From Lysobacter sp. TY2-98 (lineage in GTDB: Bacteria > Pseudomonadota > Gammaproteobacteria > Xanthomonadales > Xanthomonadaceae): 64,000 bases of DNA. The notes under the pieces are model-generated. The model was given only the letters and a program-made list of their open reading frames with translations, had not been told where the DNA came from and made no database searches. A program made the position numbers and the translations under genes. Where the stretch lies: positions 2,460,921 to 2,524,920 of the forward strand of contig NZ_CP031413.1 in the NCBI RefSeq assembly GCF_003367355.1, given 5' to 3'. Of the stretch, positions 1 through 8,182 are shown in pieces. The first letter of the stretch is position 1. Every line of letters starts with the position of its first letter.

Positions 1-64
1 GTCAGGCTGATGGCATGACCTGGACCCACCGGATCGTCGCGTTCATCTGGGGCATGGCGGTCGC

Positions 65-466
65 ATGGAACGCCATGCTCATCGCCATGACATGGGGTGC
101 GTGCGCGATAGCGCGACGTTGCCGCAGTCTCCGTGGCTAGTCGGCGGCGCGCTCGCGTTGTTCTGGGTCGCTGGCGTCGGTCTCGCGGCGTATGCGTCGA
201 TGCAGGCCTGCACGCGCGTCCAGCTGTTCGACGACGGTGGCCTGCTGGTACGGCAGAACTTCCCGCTGCGCGCCATCGAGCACCGCTTCGCACCCCGCGA
301 GCGCCCGCACGCGCATCTCGTCGAGAGTGTCGACAGCGACGGCGATGCCTACTTCCGCTGCGATCTCGCGCCGCGCGCGCCGTTTGCTTCGCCAGTCTGC
401 GTCGTCGAAGGCCCGCGGAATCGATGCGAAGCCGCGTGCGCACGGCTCAACGCCGCACGGCGATGA
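65..466 (+). CDS. Small single-pass membrane protein, unknown function
   Basis: 133 residues if read from the first ATG. One clear hydrophobic segment (about residues 24-45, around WLVGGALALFW) is followed by a soluble domain of about 85 residues with four cysteines in the last 40 residues. This suggests an inner-membrane anchor with a disulfide-capable domain outside. The first 20 residues are polar and His-rich, so an internal ATG at 92 or GTG at 101 may be the true start. Third codon positions are strongly G/C, which supports coding. It ends 3 bases before the convergent gene at 470. No family recognised. Confidence 0.55.
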   Translation: MERHAHRHDMGCVRDSATLPQSPWLVGGALALFWVAGVGLAAYASMQACTRVQLFDDGGLLVRQNFPLRAIEHRFAPRERPHAHLVESVDSDGDAYFRCDLAPRAPFASPVCVVEGPRNRCEAACARLNAARR

Positions 467-469
467 GGA

Positions 470-796
470 TCAGGCCGGACCGCCTTCGCGCAGCTCTTTC
501 GCGTTCCACAACTGGAAGCGACGCTGCCCGCGTGCGGTGTCGACCAGGAATTCGACGATGCCATCAGGCATGTGCACGTAGACACCGCTGGCACGCGCCG
601 TCGCGGCCTTGATCGCCTTGAAGAACGCGCGGTCGGCGAGCGGATCGATATGCGATACCGCAAGCACGCGGATCGCATGGACATGCTCGTCCACGGCCGC
701 ATCGAATGCCTCGACATCGAGTCGCCGCGCGCCCAGGCGCGCGATCGACTCGGCGTGGTCGACGATGGCGTCGGCGATTTCGGAATAGGCGCTCAC
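470..796 (-). CDS. Conserved-looking soluble hypothetical protein
   Basis: 108 residues, read from a GTG with GGAG six bases upstream, which supports this start. It is helical and acidic in the N-terminal half, and the C-terminal half contains the stretch MPDGIVEFLVDTARG followed by a basic patch. No signal peptide or membrane segment. It looks like a small cytosolic protein; no fold or function can be named. It is convergent with the membrane protein to its left and co-oriented with the glycine-zipper gene to its right, from which it is separated by a terminator-like hairpin. Confidence 0.6.
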   Translation of the reverse strand: MSAYSEIADAIVDHAESIARLGARRLDVEAFDAAVDEHVHAIRVLAVSHIDPLADRAFFKAIKAATARASGVYVHMPDGIVEFLVDTARGQRRFQLWNAKELREGGPA

Positions 797-850
797 GCGG
801 GACTCCGCAAAACGGGGGCGCAGTGTACGCAGGCGCTGTCGATAGCGCGG

Positions 851-886
851 AAACGACGACGGCCGGACCCGAGGGCCCGGCCGTCG
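851..886 (-). terminator. Intrinsic terminator of the glycine-zipper gene
   Basis: A 10-bp perfect stem (857-866 with 877-886, CGACGGCCGG against CCGGCCGTCG) with a 10-base loop. On the minus strand it is followed by TCGTTT. It lies 17 bases beyond the stop of the gene ending at 903. Confidence 0.6.
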
Positions 887-902
887 CCTGCTACGTCACG
901 TC

Positions 903-1211
903 TTAGCGATCGCAGACGCGCACGACTTCCTTGTACACGCGATCCTGGTTGTGACGCTGGATCTTGTGGCCGGCCACGCCGCCGGCGACTGCGCCGCCGA
1001 CCGTTGCGAGATCCTTGCCGGTGCCGCCACCGACCTGATGGCCGAGCAGGCCACCCAGGGCGGCGCCGACCACGGTGCCAGTGACGCGATGCGGATCCTT
1101 CACCGGCTTCTTGTGGTAGACGACCTTGTCGTGGCACGCGGCCTGGGCCGCCGGAGCAACGACGGCGGTGGAGAGCAGCACGGCAACGAGAAGCGAACGG
1201 ACGTTCTTCAT
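903..1211 (-). CDS. Glycine-zipper 2TM-domain outer-membrane-type protein
   Basis: 102 residues from the ATG at 1211; a reading ten residues longer exists but would put non-signal residues ahead of the signal peptide. Residues 1-25 form a signal peptide ending AAQAA. Then comes a short basic region and the glycine-zipper block (VVGAALGGLLGHQVGGGTGKD... GGAVAGGVAGHKIQ) typical of Rick_17kDa/2TM small envelope proteins. Two cysteines, one just after the signal and one near the C-terminus, could form a disulfide. Such proteins sit in the envelope and are often linked to stress. Exact role unknown. Confidence 0.75.
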   Translation of the reverse strand: MKNVRSLLVAVLLSTAVVAPAAQAACHDKVVYHKKPVKDPHRVTGTVVGAALGGLLGHQVGGGTGKDLATVGGAVAGGVAGHKIQRHNQDRVYKEVVRVCDR

Positions 1212-1583
1212 GACGACCTCGGGGTTCGGGGATGGACCCACCCTAGTGCGCGCTTCCCGGCTGTTCGCTGACTGCGGGCCGTGCCGAGTCAGGCGGCGGT
1301 AATGGATGTCGCCGCCGCGCGAGCACCGTCACGTTCGCCTGCCGTCTCGACCTCATGCGCGCAACAATCGACGCGCAACCGAAGCCGCTGTTGCTCAGCG
1401 TCGTGGATTGCGCCTGCTTCCGGGCCGCTTGTAACGCACATGTCCGCCTTCGTCGCACTCGTGTAACCGCGCTCCACACCGCTGTCGACGCGCAGCCCGT
1501 GGCGACCGCCCATGATCTGCGCGAGGCATAGCCCGACGTTGCGCCGCGTGCGATGTGCGGAGTGGATGCGACGGGCTGCATCG
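1212..1583 (-). other. About 370 bp without a confident gene
   Basis: The stretch between the glycine-zipper gene and the thioredoxin-like gene has lower and less biased third-position GC than its neighbours. One minus-strand frame (ATG at 1512, stop at 1289, 74 residues, with two adjacent cysteines) could encode a small protein. Its GC3, counted by eye, is only about two thirds, against roughly 85-90 percent in surrounding genes, and it has no recognisable motif. I do not call it a gene. Confidence 0.4.
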
Positions 1584-1904
1584 CTACGCCTCGTCGTCGA
1601 ACAACGCTTCGATCTCACTCGACCCGCGGGGCCGCACGACGCGCCCGTACTCGACGCCGTCGCGCATCAGCACGAACGTCGGCCAGAGCTTGATGCGGAA
1701 CGAGCGACCCAACGGTTTGCCGCGTCCGTCCTCGATGCGCAGGTGGCGCACGTCGTGTTCCGCCAGCGCGTGCTCGGCCAGCGGCTCGGCGGCGAGGCAG
1801 TGCGGACACCACGGCGCGCCGAACTCGAGCACCACGTCGCCCGGCATCGCATCAACCGCCGCGCGGGTGGGCTCCTGCGCGACGTAGGCATGGCTGGCGG
1901 GCAT
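1584..1904 (-). CDS. Thioredoxin-family protein
   Basis: 106 residues with a thioredoxin fold: VVLEFGAPWCPHC carries the active site WCPHC at residues 32-36, and RIKLWPTFVLM carries the cis-proline strand. No signal peptide, so probably a cytoplasmic thiol-disulfide reductase or thioredoxin-like protein. The active site differs from classical thioredoxin (WCGPC); the Pro-His pair resembles DsbA/DsbC-type redox centres and hints at a more oxidising potential. It is the last of three minus-strand genes, 3 bases after the small hydrophilic protein ending at 1908, so translation may be coupled. Confidence 0.8.
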   Translation of the reverse strand: MPASHAYVAQEPTRAAVDAMPGDVVLEFGAPWCPHCLAAEPLAEHALAEHDVRHLRIEDGRGKPLGRSFRIKLWPTFVLMRDGVEYGRVVRPRGSSEIEALFDDEA

Positions 1905-1907
1905 GCG

Positions 1908-2096
1908 TCAGTGGTGGCCGCGACCGAAGCCGGGATCCCGCGAACGACTGCGATCGATCGCGGCGGCGGTGTCCTCGGCCTGGGTTTCCGGGCGGTTCGG
2001 GGGCGACACCTTCTGGCCGTGACGGTCGAGGTCGCGCGCCTCGTCCTTGCGGCGCGAGTCGCGGGTGGTGCGGCGGTCGGTCGGATCGGTGCGCAT
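1908..2096 (-). CDS. Very small hydrophilic, probably disordered protein
   Basis: 62 residues from the ATG at 2096, one base after the stop of the preceding gene (2098-2322), so the two are almost certainly translated together. More than half of the residues are R, K, D, E, S or T. There are no hydrophobic core residues and the tail is His-rich, so it is likely intrinsically disordered. Short proteins of this composition are common near stress genes in Xanthomonadaceae, but no function can be assigned. Confidence 0.5.
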   Translation of the reverse strand: MRTDPTDRRTTRDSRRKDEARDLDRHGQKVSPPNRPETQAEDTAAAIDRSRSRDPGFGRGHH

Positions 2097-2097
2097 A

Positions 2098-2322
2098 TCA
2101 GGCGCCTCCGCTGCGATCGCGGTGGCTTTCACTGCCGCTTCGGCGGTCGTCGCTGCCAGCGTCGCGGGTCGGCGTCTCCTTCTGCAGCGCCGACTTGCGC
2201 TGGGTGGGTCCGTCGCGCCCCGCGCGCAGCGCGTGGGTGCGACCGCCGAGGTCGTCTGGACCGGACGGCGGATTGCTGCGGCCCGCGTCGTTCAGGTGCT
2301 TGTCGTGGATGTTTCGACTCAT
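2098..2322 (-). CDS. Small hydrophilic, probably disordered protein
   Basis: 74 residues, Asp/Arg/Ser/Gly-rich with almost no hydrophobic residues. It begins MSRNIHDKHLNDAGRSN, and a GGAGG stretch lies just upstream (reading back from 2332). It is the first of a tight cluster with the gene at 1908-2096 and the thioredoxin-like gene. Composition resembles hydrophilin or stress-type small proteins, but that is only a resemblance. Confidence 0.5.
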   Translation of the reverse strand: MSRNIHDKHLNDAGRSNPPSGPDDLGGRTHALRAGRDGPTQRKSALQKETPTRDAGSDDRRSGSESHRDRSGGA

Positions 2323-2468
2323 GGTGCCCTCCTGCTCGTGTCCACGATGCTGGTCACCCGCGCGTTAGACAGGGGCCACGGGGCGGTGAGCGCCGGATAA
2401 CGCCGTCGGTCGGAAACCGCCGCCTCGTGCACGCAGCTCCCACAGCCGGACGGTAGGTTGCGACATTA

Positions 2469-3017
2469 ATGAGACGACGGTCACATTCCGACAGGACGCT
2501 GCCCCGGCTGCTCGCGGGGCTGGCACTGCTCGTCGCGACGTCAGTGCCGGCCGCGCCGGGCTCGGGTCAGGCGTCCCCGGGCGCCGCGGCGCCTGTGTCG
2601 CGCTGGCAGGCCCGCGGCGAAGGGTTGGGCGCCCAAGCGGCCTGGCGGATGCCGGGCGATGGCGCCGGCTTGATCGTCCAGTGCGACCGCGGCGCCGCGC
2701 GCATGCTGTTGCGCATCGAAGCCACGGCACTGCCGTCCGGCCTGGACAAAGCGTCGCTGGTCGCCGACGGCATCGGCATGGACTATCCACTGGACCGCCG
2801 CAGCAGCGGTGGTTACGTCGCCCGGATCGCGCTGGACGCACCGATCCTCGACCGCATGCTCGTCGCGCGCTCATTCACGCTGTACGGCGGCGGTCGCCTG
2901 CTGCAGACCGGCACGCCCGGCGAGGCACTGGGGCGCGTGGTGCGCGCCTGTCGCGACCTTCACTGGCCGCGCGAGGCGAGTATCGATCCCAGCGAGGCGG
3001 GCTTGGCGAAAAAGTAA
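2469..3017 (+). CDS. Secreted hypothetical protein
   Basis: 182 residues. Basic N-terminus, hydrophobic core (LLAGLALLVATSVPAAP) and a likely signal-peptidase site near residue 29, then a periplasmic domain with two cysteines. The C-terminal domain contains alternating hydrophobic segments (YVARIALDAPILDRM). No family recognised. Its last 58 bases overlap, tail to tail, the conserved end of the EAL domain gene on the other strand. Because the EAL end is conserved, the last 19 residues here are constrained by the opposite gene. Confidence 0.6.
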   Translation: MRRRSHSDRTLPRLLAGLALLVATSVPAAPGSGQASPGAAAPVSRWQARGEGLGAQAAWRMPGDGAGLIVQCDRGAARMLLRIEATALPSGLDKASLVADGIGMDYPLDRRSSGGYVARIALDAPILDRMLVARSFTLYGGGRLLQTGTPGEALGRVVRACRDLHWPREASIDPSEAGLAKK

Positions 3018-5896
3018 CCCTGACCGAGTTCGCAGCCGAGCGTCATCAGCGCGCGCCGCTGCGCTTCGGTCTCGATACCTTCGGCCACCACTTCCAGACG
3101 CTGTGCACGCGACAGCGCGAGGATGGCGCGTACCACCGCGGTGCTGCCGCCCTCTTCCTCGATCTGCAGGTCGTTGATGAACGAGCGATCGATCTTCACC
3201 GTGTGCAGCTTGAAGCGATGCAGGTAGCTGAGCGACGAATACCCGGTACCGAAGTCGTCCAGCGCGATCAGCACGCCGCTCTCGCGCAGGCGGTTGAACA
3301 CCAGGCCGATCTGCTCGGGATTCTCGAGCAGTGCGCCCTCGGTGACTTCGATGCGCACCTGCGACGGCGACACACCCTTGGACGCGACGAGATCGAGGAA
3401 GCGCTGGTCCAGTTCCTGCGAGCGGAAGTGGCGCGGCGAGAAATTGAGATTGACGTACTGCCCCGGCTTCAATAGGCGCGAAATGCAGTCGAGCGTGCGG
3501 TCGAACACCTGCCAGTCGATCGCTTCCATGCTGCCACTCGCATCGGCGACATGCAGGAAGGCGCCCGGCGCCAGCACGCCACGATCCGGATGGTTCCAGC
3601 GCATCAACGCTTCGTAGCCGACGACCGCGCCATCCGTCAGGCGCACGATCGGCTGGAAATACGGCTCGAACTCCTGGCGGGTGATCGCGCGGCGCAGGTC
3701 GCTCTCGACTTCCAGCAGCTGCAGCGCCTGTTCGTGCAGTTGTTCGTCGAAGACTTCGATGCGGTGGCGACCGCCGGCCTTGGCGCGGTACATCGCGATG
3801 TCGGCGTCGCGCAGCAGGTCTTCCGGCGAGGTGTAGTGGGGGCTGCTGAGCGTGATGCCGACGCTGACGCCGGAGAACAGCTCCTTGCCCTCGACACGCA
3901 CCGGCTCCCTCAGCGCATCGATCACGCGCTGGCCCATGCGCATCGCCGATTCGGGCGAGTCGACCTCCATCAGGATGGCGAACTCGTCGCCGCCCAGGCG
4001 CGCGACCATGTCACGTCCGCCACGCACGCAGTGGCTGAAACGGCGCGCGACCTCCTTGAGCAGCGCGTCGCCCACCAGGTGGCCGACCGAGTCGTTGATG
4101 ACCTTGAAGCGATCGAGGTCCATGAACAGCACGGCGAAGCGATACGACGGATCACGTTCGCGATGCGCGAGCGCGCGCACCAGCTGGTCGCGCAGGTAGG
4201 CGCGGTTCGGCAGGCCCGTCAGCGAGTCGTGCAGCACTTCGTGCTTGAGGCGCTGTTCGATCTGCTCGCGCACCTCGATCTGCTCGGAGAGCTCGATGGT
4301 GCGTTCGGCGACGCGGCGCTCGAGATCCGCGTACGCGTTCTTCAGTTCACCGGCGGCGCGTTGACGCTCCAGACCGTTCGCGATCTGGTAGCTGATGAAG
4401 GTAAGCAGTTCGCGATCGCGATCGCTGTAGCCGACACCCGGCGTATAGCTCTGCACCGCGAGCACGCCCATGACGCGATCGCCGAGCACCAGCGGCACAC
4501 CGAGCCACGCGACCGACTCCTTGCCCATCATGCTGAGCTCGCCGCGATGCTGAAGGTCGCGGATGTGCTCGATCGTCTCCGGATTGGTCATGTCGAGCAG
4601 CAGCGGCTTGCCATAGCGCATCGCGTATTCGGACACGCCGCGGCCCAGCGGACGGCTCTCGGCCTTGTTGCCGTACTGGTCGACGAAGTACGGGAAGTTC
4701 AGTGTCGCGCCGTCGTCGGAAAGCAGCGCGATGTAGAAGTTCCGGGCATCGAGGAACTCGCCGACGATGCGATGCACCGCAGCGTGGAATTCGTCGAGGT
4801 TGGTCGCGGTGTGCGAGAGCTCGGCGATCCGGTAGAGCGTCTCCTGGATGCGCACGCTGCGCTGGCGCTCCTGCACCTCGAGCGTGAGCGCCTGCGTGCG
4901 CTCCTCGACGCGGCGCTCGAGTTCTTCCTGCTGCAGCTTGCGATCGAGCGCGGTGAGGATGTGGCTGCCGACGTAGGTCAGCAGCGCCTGGTCGGCCACG
5001 GTGTAGCGCGGGCGTTCGATGTAGCTCTGCACCACCAGCACGCCGCGCACGGTGTTGCCCACGAGGATCGGCACGCCCAGCCAGTCGTAGGCGTCGACGC
5101 CGATGTCGCGCATCGGGCCGGAGATCTGCTTGCGCATCGCCTGCATCGAACCCATCAGCGGATGCTTGTCGCGGATCACGTACCAGGTGAGGCCGCGCTC
5201 GAGCACCTCCATCGAGATGAACTCGTTTGGCGGACGCGTGATCGTGTCTTCGGTATCGACGAGGTAGATGAAGCGGATCGCGTCGCGCGTGTCGTCGTAC
5301 AGCGCGATATAGAAATTCTCGGCGTACATGAAGCGACCGACGATCGCATGCAGCTCGCGCAGCATGTCCTCGAGGTCCATTTCCGAACTCGCCATGTCGG
5401 CGATCTGGAACAGGGCCGACTGCAGCTGCTCCGAACGCTCCAGCGCGTGCATGGATTCGGTCAGGCGGTTCTTCTCGAACACCGCGCGGGCGACTGGCGC
5501 CAACAATTCGCACTGCTCGCGCACCTGCGCGCGCATGTGGGCCTGGCCGTCGAGCACGACGCCGATCGCGTCACCGCTGGCCTGCACTTCGATGCACGCC
5601 GCGACGCGGCCGTGCGTGGCGTCGACCGCCCAGTCGTCATTCGAACGCGCCGAGCGCGCAAGCGGCATGTCGCCCTCGAGCAGGCAGGCCGACGGATGCG
5701 ACTGCAGGTCGCCGCCCGCGCTGCGCCAGACCACGGCGACGCGCTCGAAGCCCTCGCCGGTGAGGTAGGCCGCGACGCGTTCGGCAAAGTCCGTGATGTC
5801 GGCGGCATCGAGCAGGCCGCCGAGCGCGCGCCCGATGCGCTGCCGCTCTGCCGCCGGTGCCCGATCCATCCTCATCGCGTTCAGTGCCGTTCCCAT
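2960..5896 (-). CDS. GAF-GAF-GGDEF-EAL cyclic-di-GMP signalling protein
   Basis: 978 residues from the ATG at 5896, which has GGAG nine bases upstream; ATG 5905 and GTG 5926 are in frame but poorer. Order: a divergent GAF-like region (about 20-150), GAF 1 (about 160-320), a coiled coil, GAF 2 (about 355-510), a second coiled coil, GGDEF (about 540-710) and EAL (about 725-978). Both GAFs share the motif NFYIAL, suggesting duplication. The GGDEF motif is intact, but the upstream inhibitory RxxD site is degenerate (GGRD), so product inhibition may be lost. The EAL half keeps EALMRW, the TE pair, DDFGTGYSS, KID and GQGYFFAKP, so phosphodiesterase activity is likely. No membrane segment: a cytosolic sensor with unknown GAF ligand. 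Probably bifunctional or mainly a phosphodiesterase. Confidence 0.92.
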   Translation of the reverse strand: MGTALNAMRMDRAPAAERQRIGRALGGLLDAADITDFAERVAAYLTGEGFERVAVVWRSAGGDLQSHPSACLLEGDMPLARSARSNDDWAVDATHGRVAACIEVQASGDAIGVVLDGQAHMRAQVREQCELLAPVARAVFEKNRLTESMHALERSEQLQSALFQIADMASSEMDLEDMLRELHAIVGRFMYAENFYIALYDDTRDAIRFIYLVDTEDTITRPPNEFISMEVLERGLTWYVIRDKHPLMGSMQAMRKQISGPMRDIGVDAYDWLGVPILVGNTVRGVLVVQSYIERPRYTVADQALLTYVGSHILTALDRKLQQEELERRVEERTQALTLEVQERQRSVRIQETLYRIAELSHTATNLDEFHAAVHRIVGEFLDARNFYIALLSDDGATLNFPYFVDQYGNKAESRPLGRGVSEYAMRYGKPLLLDMTNPETIEHIRDLQHRGELSMMGKESVAWLGVPLVLGDRVMGVLAVQSYTPGVGYSDRDRELLTFISYQIANGLERQRAAGELKNAYADLERRVAERTIELSEQIEVREQIEQRLKHEVLHDSLTGLPNRAYLRDQLVRALAHRERDPSYRFAVLFMDLDRFKVINDSVGHLVGDALLKEVARRFSHCVRGGRDMVARLGGDEFAILMEVDSPESAMRMGQRVIDALREPVRVEGKELFSGVSVGITLSSPHYTSPEDLLRDADIAMYRAKAGGRHRIEVFDEQLHEQALQLLEVESDLRRAITRQEFEPYFQPIVRLTDGAVVGYEALMRWNHPDRGVLAPGAFLHVADASGSMEAIDWQVFDRTLDCISRLLKPGQYVNLNFSPRHFRSQELDQRFLDLVASKGVSPSQVRIEVTEGALLENPEQIGLVFNRLRESGVLIALDDFGTGYSSLSYLHRFKLHTVKIDRSFINDLQIEEEGGSTAVVRAILALSRAQRLEVVAEGIETEAQRRALMTLGCELGQGYFFAKPASLGSILASRGQ

Positions 5897-5932
5897 CGTG
5901 TCCATCTCCGGCCGTCTTCTGGCCACGCCTAC

Positions 5933-5949
5933 GGGAGGGCAATCCTCCC
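5933..5949. repeat. Hairpin in the leader of the GGDEF-EAL gene
   Basis: Perfect 6-bp inverted repeat GGGAGG (5933-5938) and CCTCCC (5944-5949) with a 5-base loop, 37 bases upstream of the chosen start at 5896. On the minus-strand transcript it could hide a GGGAGG ribosome-binding-like sequence upstream of the alternative GTG start. The role is inference. Confidence 0.3.
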
Positions 5950-6004
5950 TGCCGTCATATCGGCCGGCCGCTCACAACGCTTGAACGGCCACACGTGACA
6001 GGTG

Positions 6005-6610
6005 TCAGGCTTTCGAAACGAACGAATTGCAAGGAACGTACCATCGCCAGGGTGCAGCCACTGCGTGACGGATGCCGATGCGTCGGCCGGTTACGGGCGA
6101 TTCGGGCGGAAGTGTGCCGTCGTCCACGATTCGCAGTCCGCCGCGTCCGCTGACGAGGTCTGCGCCGTCCTCGGCACCCGTGATGTCGAAGGCTTGGCAC
6201 AGGCGCGCCGGTCCGCGGCAGAGATCACGGTCGGACTTCGCAGCGGGTCGTGCGGCGCGCATCAGCGGCAGCCCATCGAGCGGCTCGAGCGCGCGCAGCA
6301 GGACGGCAACGCCTTCGCCGACGTCGCCGCAGACCGGGTTGCAGCACCAGTGCATGCCGTAGGTGAAGTAGACATACAACCGTCCGGGCGGACCGAACAT
6401 GGTGGCGGTGCGCGGTGTCGGCCCGCGGTAGCTGTGCGCGGCCGCGTCCTCCGCACCGCAGTACGCTTCGACCTCGACGATGCGCCCGCGCCGGCCGTCT
6501 TCACGCACCAGCACTTTGTTGAGCAGCTCGGGGCCGACGATCCGCGGATCGCGGCGATAGAACGCGGCCGGTAACGTGCGGCCGCGCCGGGCGGGCGACG
6601 GTGTATTCAC
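6005..6610 (-). CDS. 3-methyladenine DNA glycosylase (AAG/Mpg family)
   Basis: 201 residues, the usual size for the bacterial family. It excises alkylated purines (3-methyladenine, hypoxanthine) in base excision repair. Family motifs in order: DPRIVGPELLNK, then VEVEAYCGAEDAAAH with the catalytic-base glutamate, the RGPTPRTATMFGPPG loop, and YVYFTYGMHWCCN, which contributes the intercalating tyrosine. The N-terminal 15 residues are basic and variable. It stands alone; an Ada-like alkylation-repair protein is encoded 18 kb away at 24726. Confidence 0.9.
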   Translation of the reverse strand: MNTPSPARRGRTLPAAFYRRDPRIVGPELLNKVLVREDGRRGRIVEVEAYCGAEDAAAHSYRGPTPRTATMFGPPGRLYVYFTYGMHWCCNPVCGDVGEGVAVLLRALEPLDGLPLMRAARPAAKSDRDLCRGPARLCQAFDITGAEDGADLVSGRGGLRIVDDGTLPPESPVTGRRIGIRHAVAAPWRWYVPCNSFVSKA

Positions 6611-6757
6611 CGCGGACTCCGCAGCATCGCCTGCCCGTAGTGACGTCGGTCATGCATGCGTTCGCGTGTTCGCTTTGCCGGCTGCCTGCCGAGCCTCGTC
6701 ATCTCCGTCGTGCTGACGGTGCTCGTCAATGTGCTGCTGCGCGCCTGCAGTGGCTGA

Positions 6758-7258
6758 TCAGCGCAGCGTGCTCGTCGCGTGCTCGAACGGCAGCAGGGTC
6801 GCGCCGGTGGCTTCGATCGCCGGACCCGCGACGCGCTGCGTGGCGGCGTCGGTATCGATCACCACCAGGATGCGGCCCGCGGCGATCTCGTCGTGGAACT
6901 TCTGCCGCACCGGATCCGGCAGGCCCGAGCCGAACAGCGCGGACGAGAATCCGCCGATACCCGCGCCGGCCAACGCGACGATGCCGGCTCCGGCGAGGGT
7001 GATCCCGATCGGCGTGAAGACGACCGCGGCAAGGCCCAACAGCAGGCCGGTGGCGCCGCCCGCCACCATGCCCTTGATCGCGCCGGGGATGGCATCGCTG
7101 TCGGCTTCCTTGTGATCGTTCGGGATGGCATCGAGTTCGATGTCCGACCGCGCGACGAGCAACAGGCATTCCTCGCCAACCCCGGACCGGCGTGCGGCGG
7201 TCATCGCGGCGCGGGCCATGTCGAGGTCGGTGGTGCTGTAGACGTGACGGGTTTTCAT
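6758..7258 (-). CDS. Glycine-rich two-helix membrane stress-type protein (DUF1269-like)
   Basis: 166 residues from the ATG at 7258. A short soluble N-terminal alpha/beta domain (about 1-50) is followed by a glycine/alanine-rich double membrane segment (about 60-105, GGATGLLLGLAAVVFTPIGITLAGAGIVALAGAGIGG), then a C-terminal alpha/beta part ending in strands (RILVVIDTD). This architecture resembles DUF1269 or general-stress membrane proteins. It is divergent from the HAD gene at 7355 across a 96-base gap. Function unknown. Confidence 0.7.
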   Translation of the reverse strand: MKTRHVYSTTDLDMARAAMTAARRSGVGEECLLLVARSDIELDAIPNDHKEADSDAIPGAIKGMVAGGATGLLLGLAAVVFTPIGITLAGAGIVALAGAGIGGFSSALFGSGLPDPVRQKFHDEIAAGRILVVIDTDAATQRVAGPAIEATGATLLPFEHATSTLR

Positions 7259-7354
7259 GGCGACTCCCTTCGCACGCGTCGCGCGTGCCGTAGAGCGGCA
7301 GCGTGGCGCGCGGCCGGTACACGAAGCGTGAGGGGCGTCTGCGATACTGCGTGC

Positions 7355-8080
7355 ATGGCACTCAGGATGATCGGCTTCGACGGCGACGACACGCTGTGGC
7401 GGAGCGAAGACTATTTCGCGCAAGCGCAGCAGACGTTCGAAGCGATCGTCGCGCCCTACGTCGAACTGCGCGGCGACGCGCTGCACGAACGCCTCTATGC
7501 GGTCGAGAAGCGCAACATCGCCGTGTTCGGCTACGGCGTGAAAGGCATGGCGCTGTCGATGATCGAGACCGCCATCGAGATCACCGACGCACGCATCGCC
7601 GCCGCCGATATCCACCGCATCGTGCAGCTCGCGCAGTCGATGCTGCGGCATCCGGTCGAGTTGCTCCCCGGCATCCGCGAAGCGGTGGAGCGCGTGGCCG
7701 CACGCTGGCCCGTCGTGCTCATCACCAAGGGCGACCTGTTCCATCAGGAAGCGAAGGTGCGTGAGTCGGGGCTGGCGGATCTCTTCCACCGCATCGAGAT
7801 CGTCAGCGAGAAGGACGTCGCCACCTATGCGCGCTTACTCGAGGAGTTCGGCATCGACGGCGCCGACTTCGCGATGGTCGGCAATGCGATGCGATCGGAC
7901 ATCGCGCCGGTCATCGAACTTGGTGGCCACGGCGTGCACATCCCGTATCACCTGACGTGGGTGCACGAGCGCGAAGCGCAGCTCGCCGATCCGTCACGTC
8001 TGCGCACGCTCGAAAACGCGAACGCCCTGTACGACGTTCTCGACGAGATCGAACGCCGCATGACCGCAACGGGAACGTGA
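7355..8080 (+). CDS. HAD-superfamily hydrolase (phosphatase)
   Basis: 241 residues. Motif I is GFDGDDTLW near the N-terminus (nucleophile and acid/base aspartates). An alpha-helical cap follows (about 20-100), then motif II in VVLITKGD and motif III/IV lysine and acidic residues near FAMVGNAMRSDI, where the second aspartate should bind Mg2+. The usual GDS-type motif IV reads VGNAMRSD, which is found in some HAD families. Likely a cytosolic phosphomonoesterase for a small metabolite; substrate unknown. Confidence 0.82.
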   Translation: MALRMIGFDGDDTLWRSEDYFAQAQQTFEAIVAPYVELRGDALHERLYAVEKRNIAVFGYGVKGMALSMIETAIEITDARIAAADIHRIVQLAQSMLRHPVELLPGIREAVERVAARWPVVLITKGDLFHQEAKVRESGLADLFHRIEIVSEKDVATYARLLEEFGIDGADFAMVGNAMRSDIAPVIELGGHGVHIPYHLTWVHEREAQLADPSRLRTLENANALYDVLDEIERRMTATGT

Positions 8081-8182
8081 GCTGAGCCGATTCGGGCCTC
8101 ACGTCGAAATTAAATAGGGATTCACTTCACCGGGTGCATCGTCGACCCATGCCCGCATGGTGCGGGACGAATGGAGGATTCC

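Noticed and set aside
1289..1618. Possible 109-residue minus-strand gene
   Set aside because: Overlaps the thioredoxin-like gene end, and codon third positions are not G/C-biased like real genes here. Left as an undefined region.
3551..5998. An 815-codon open frame on the plus strand opposite the GGDEF-EAL gene
   Set aside because: Composition is the Arg/His/Ala-rich pattern of an antisense shadow, and the opposite strand encodes intact conserved domains.
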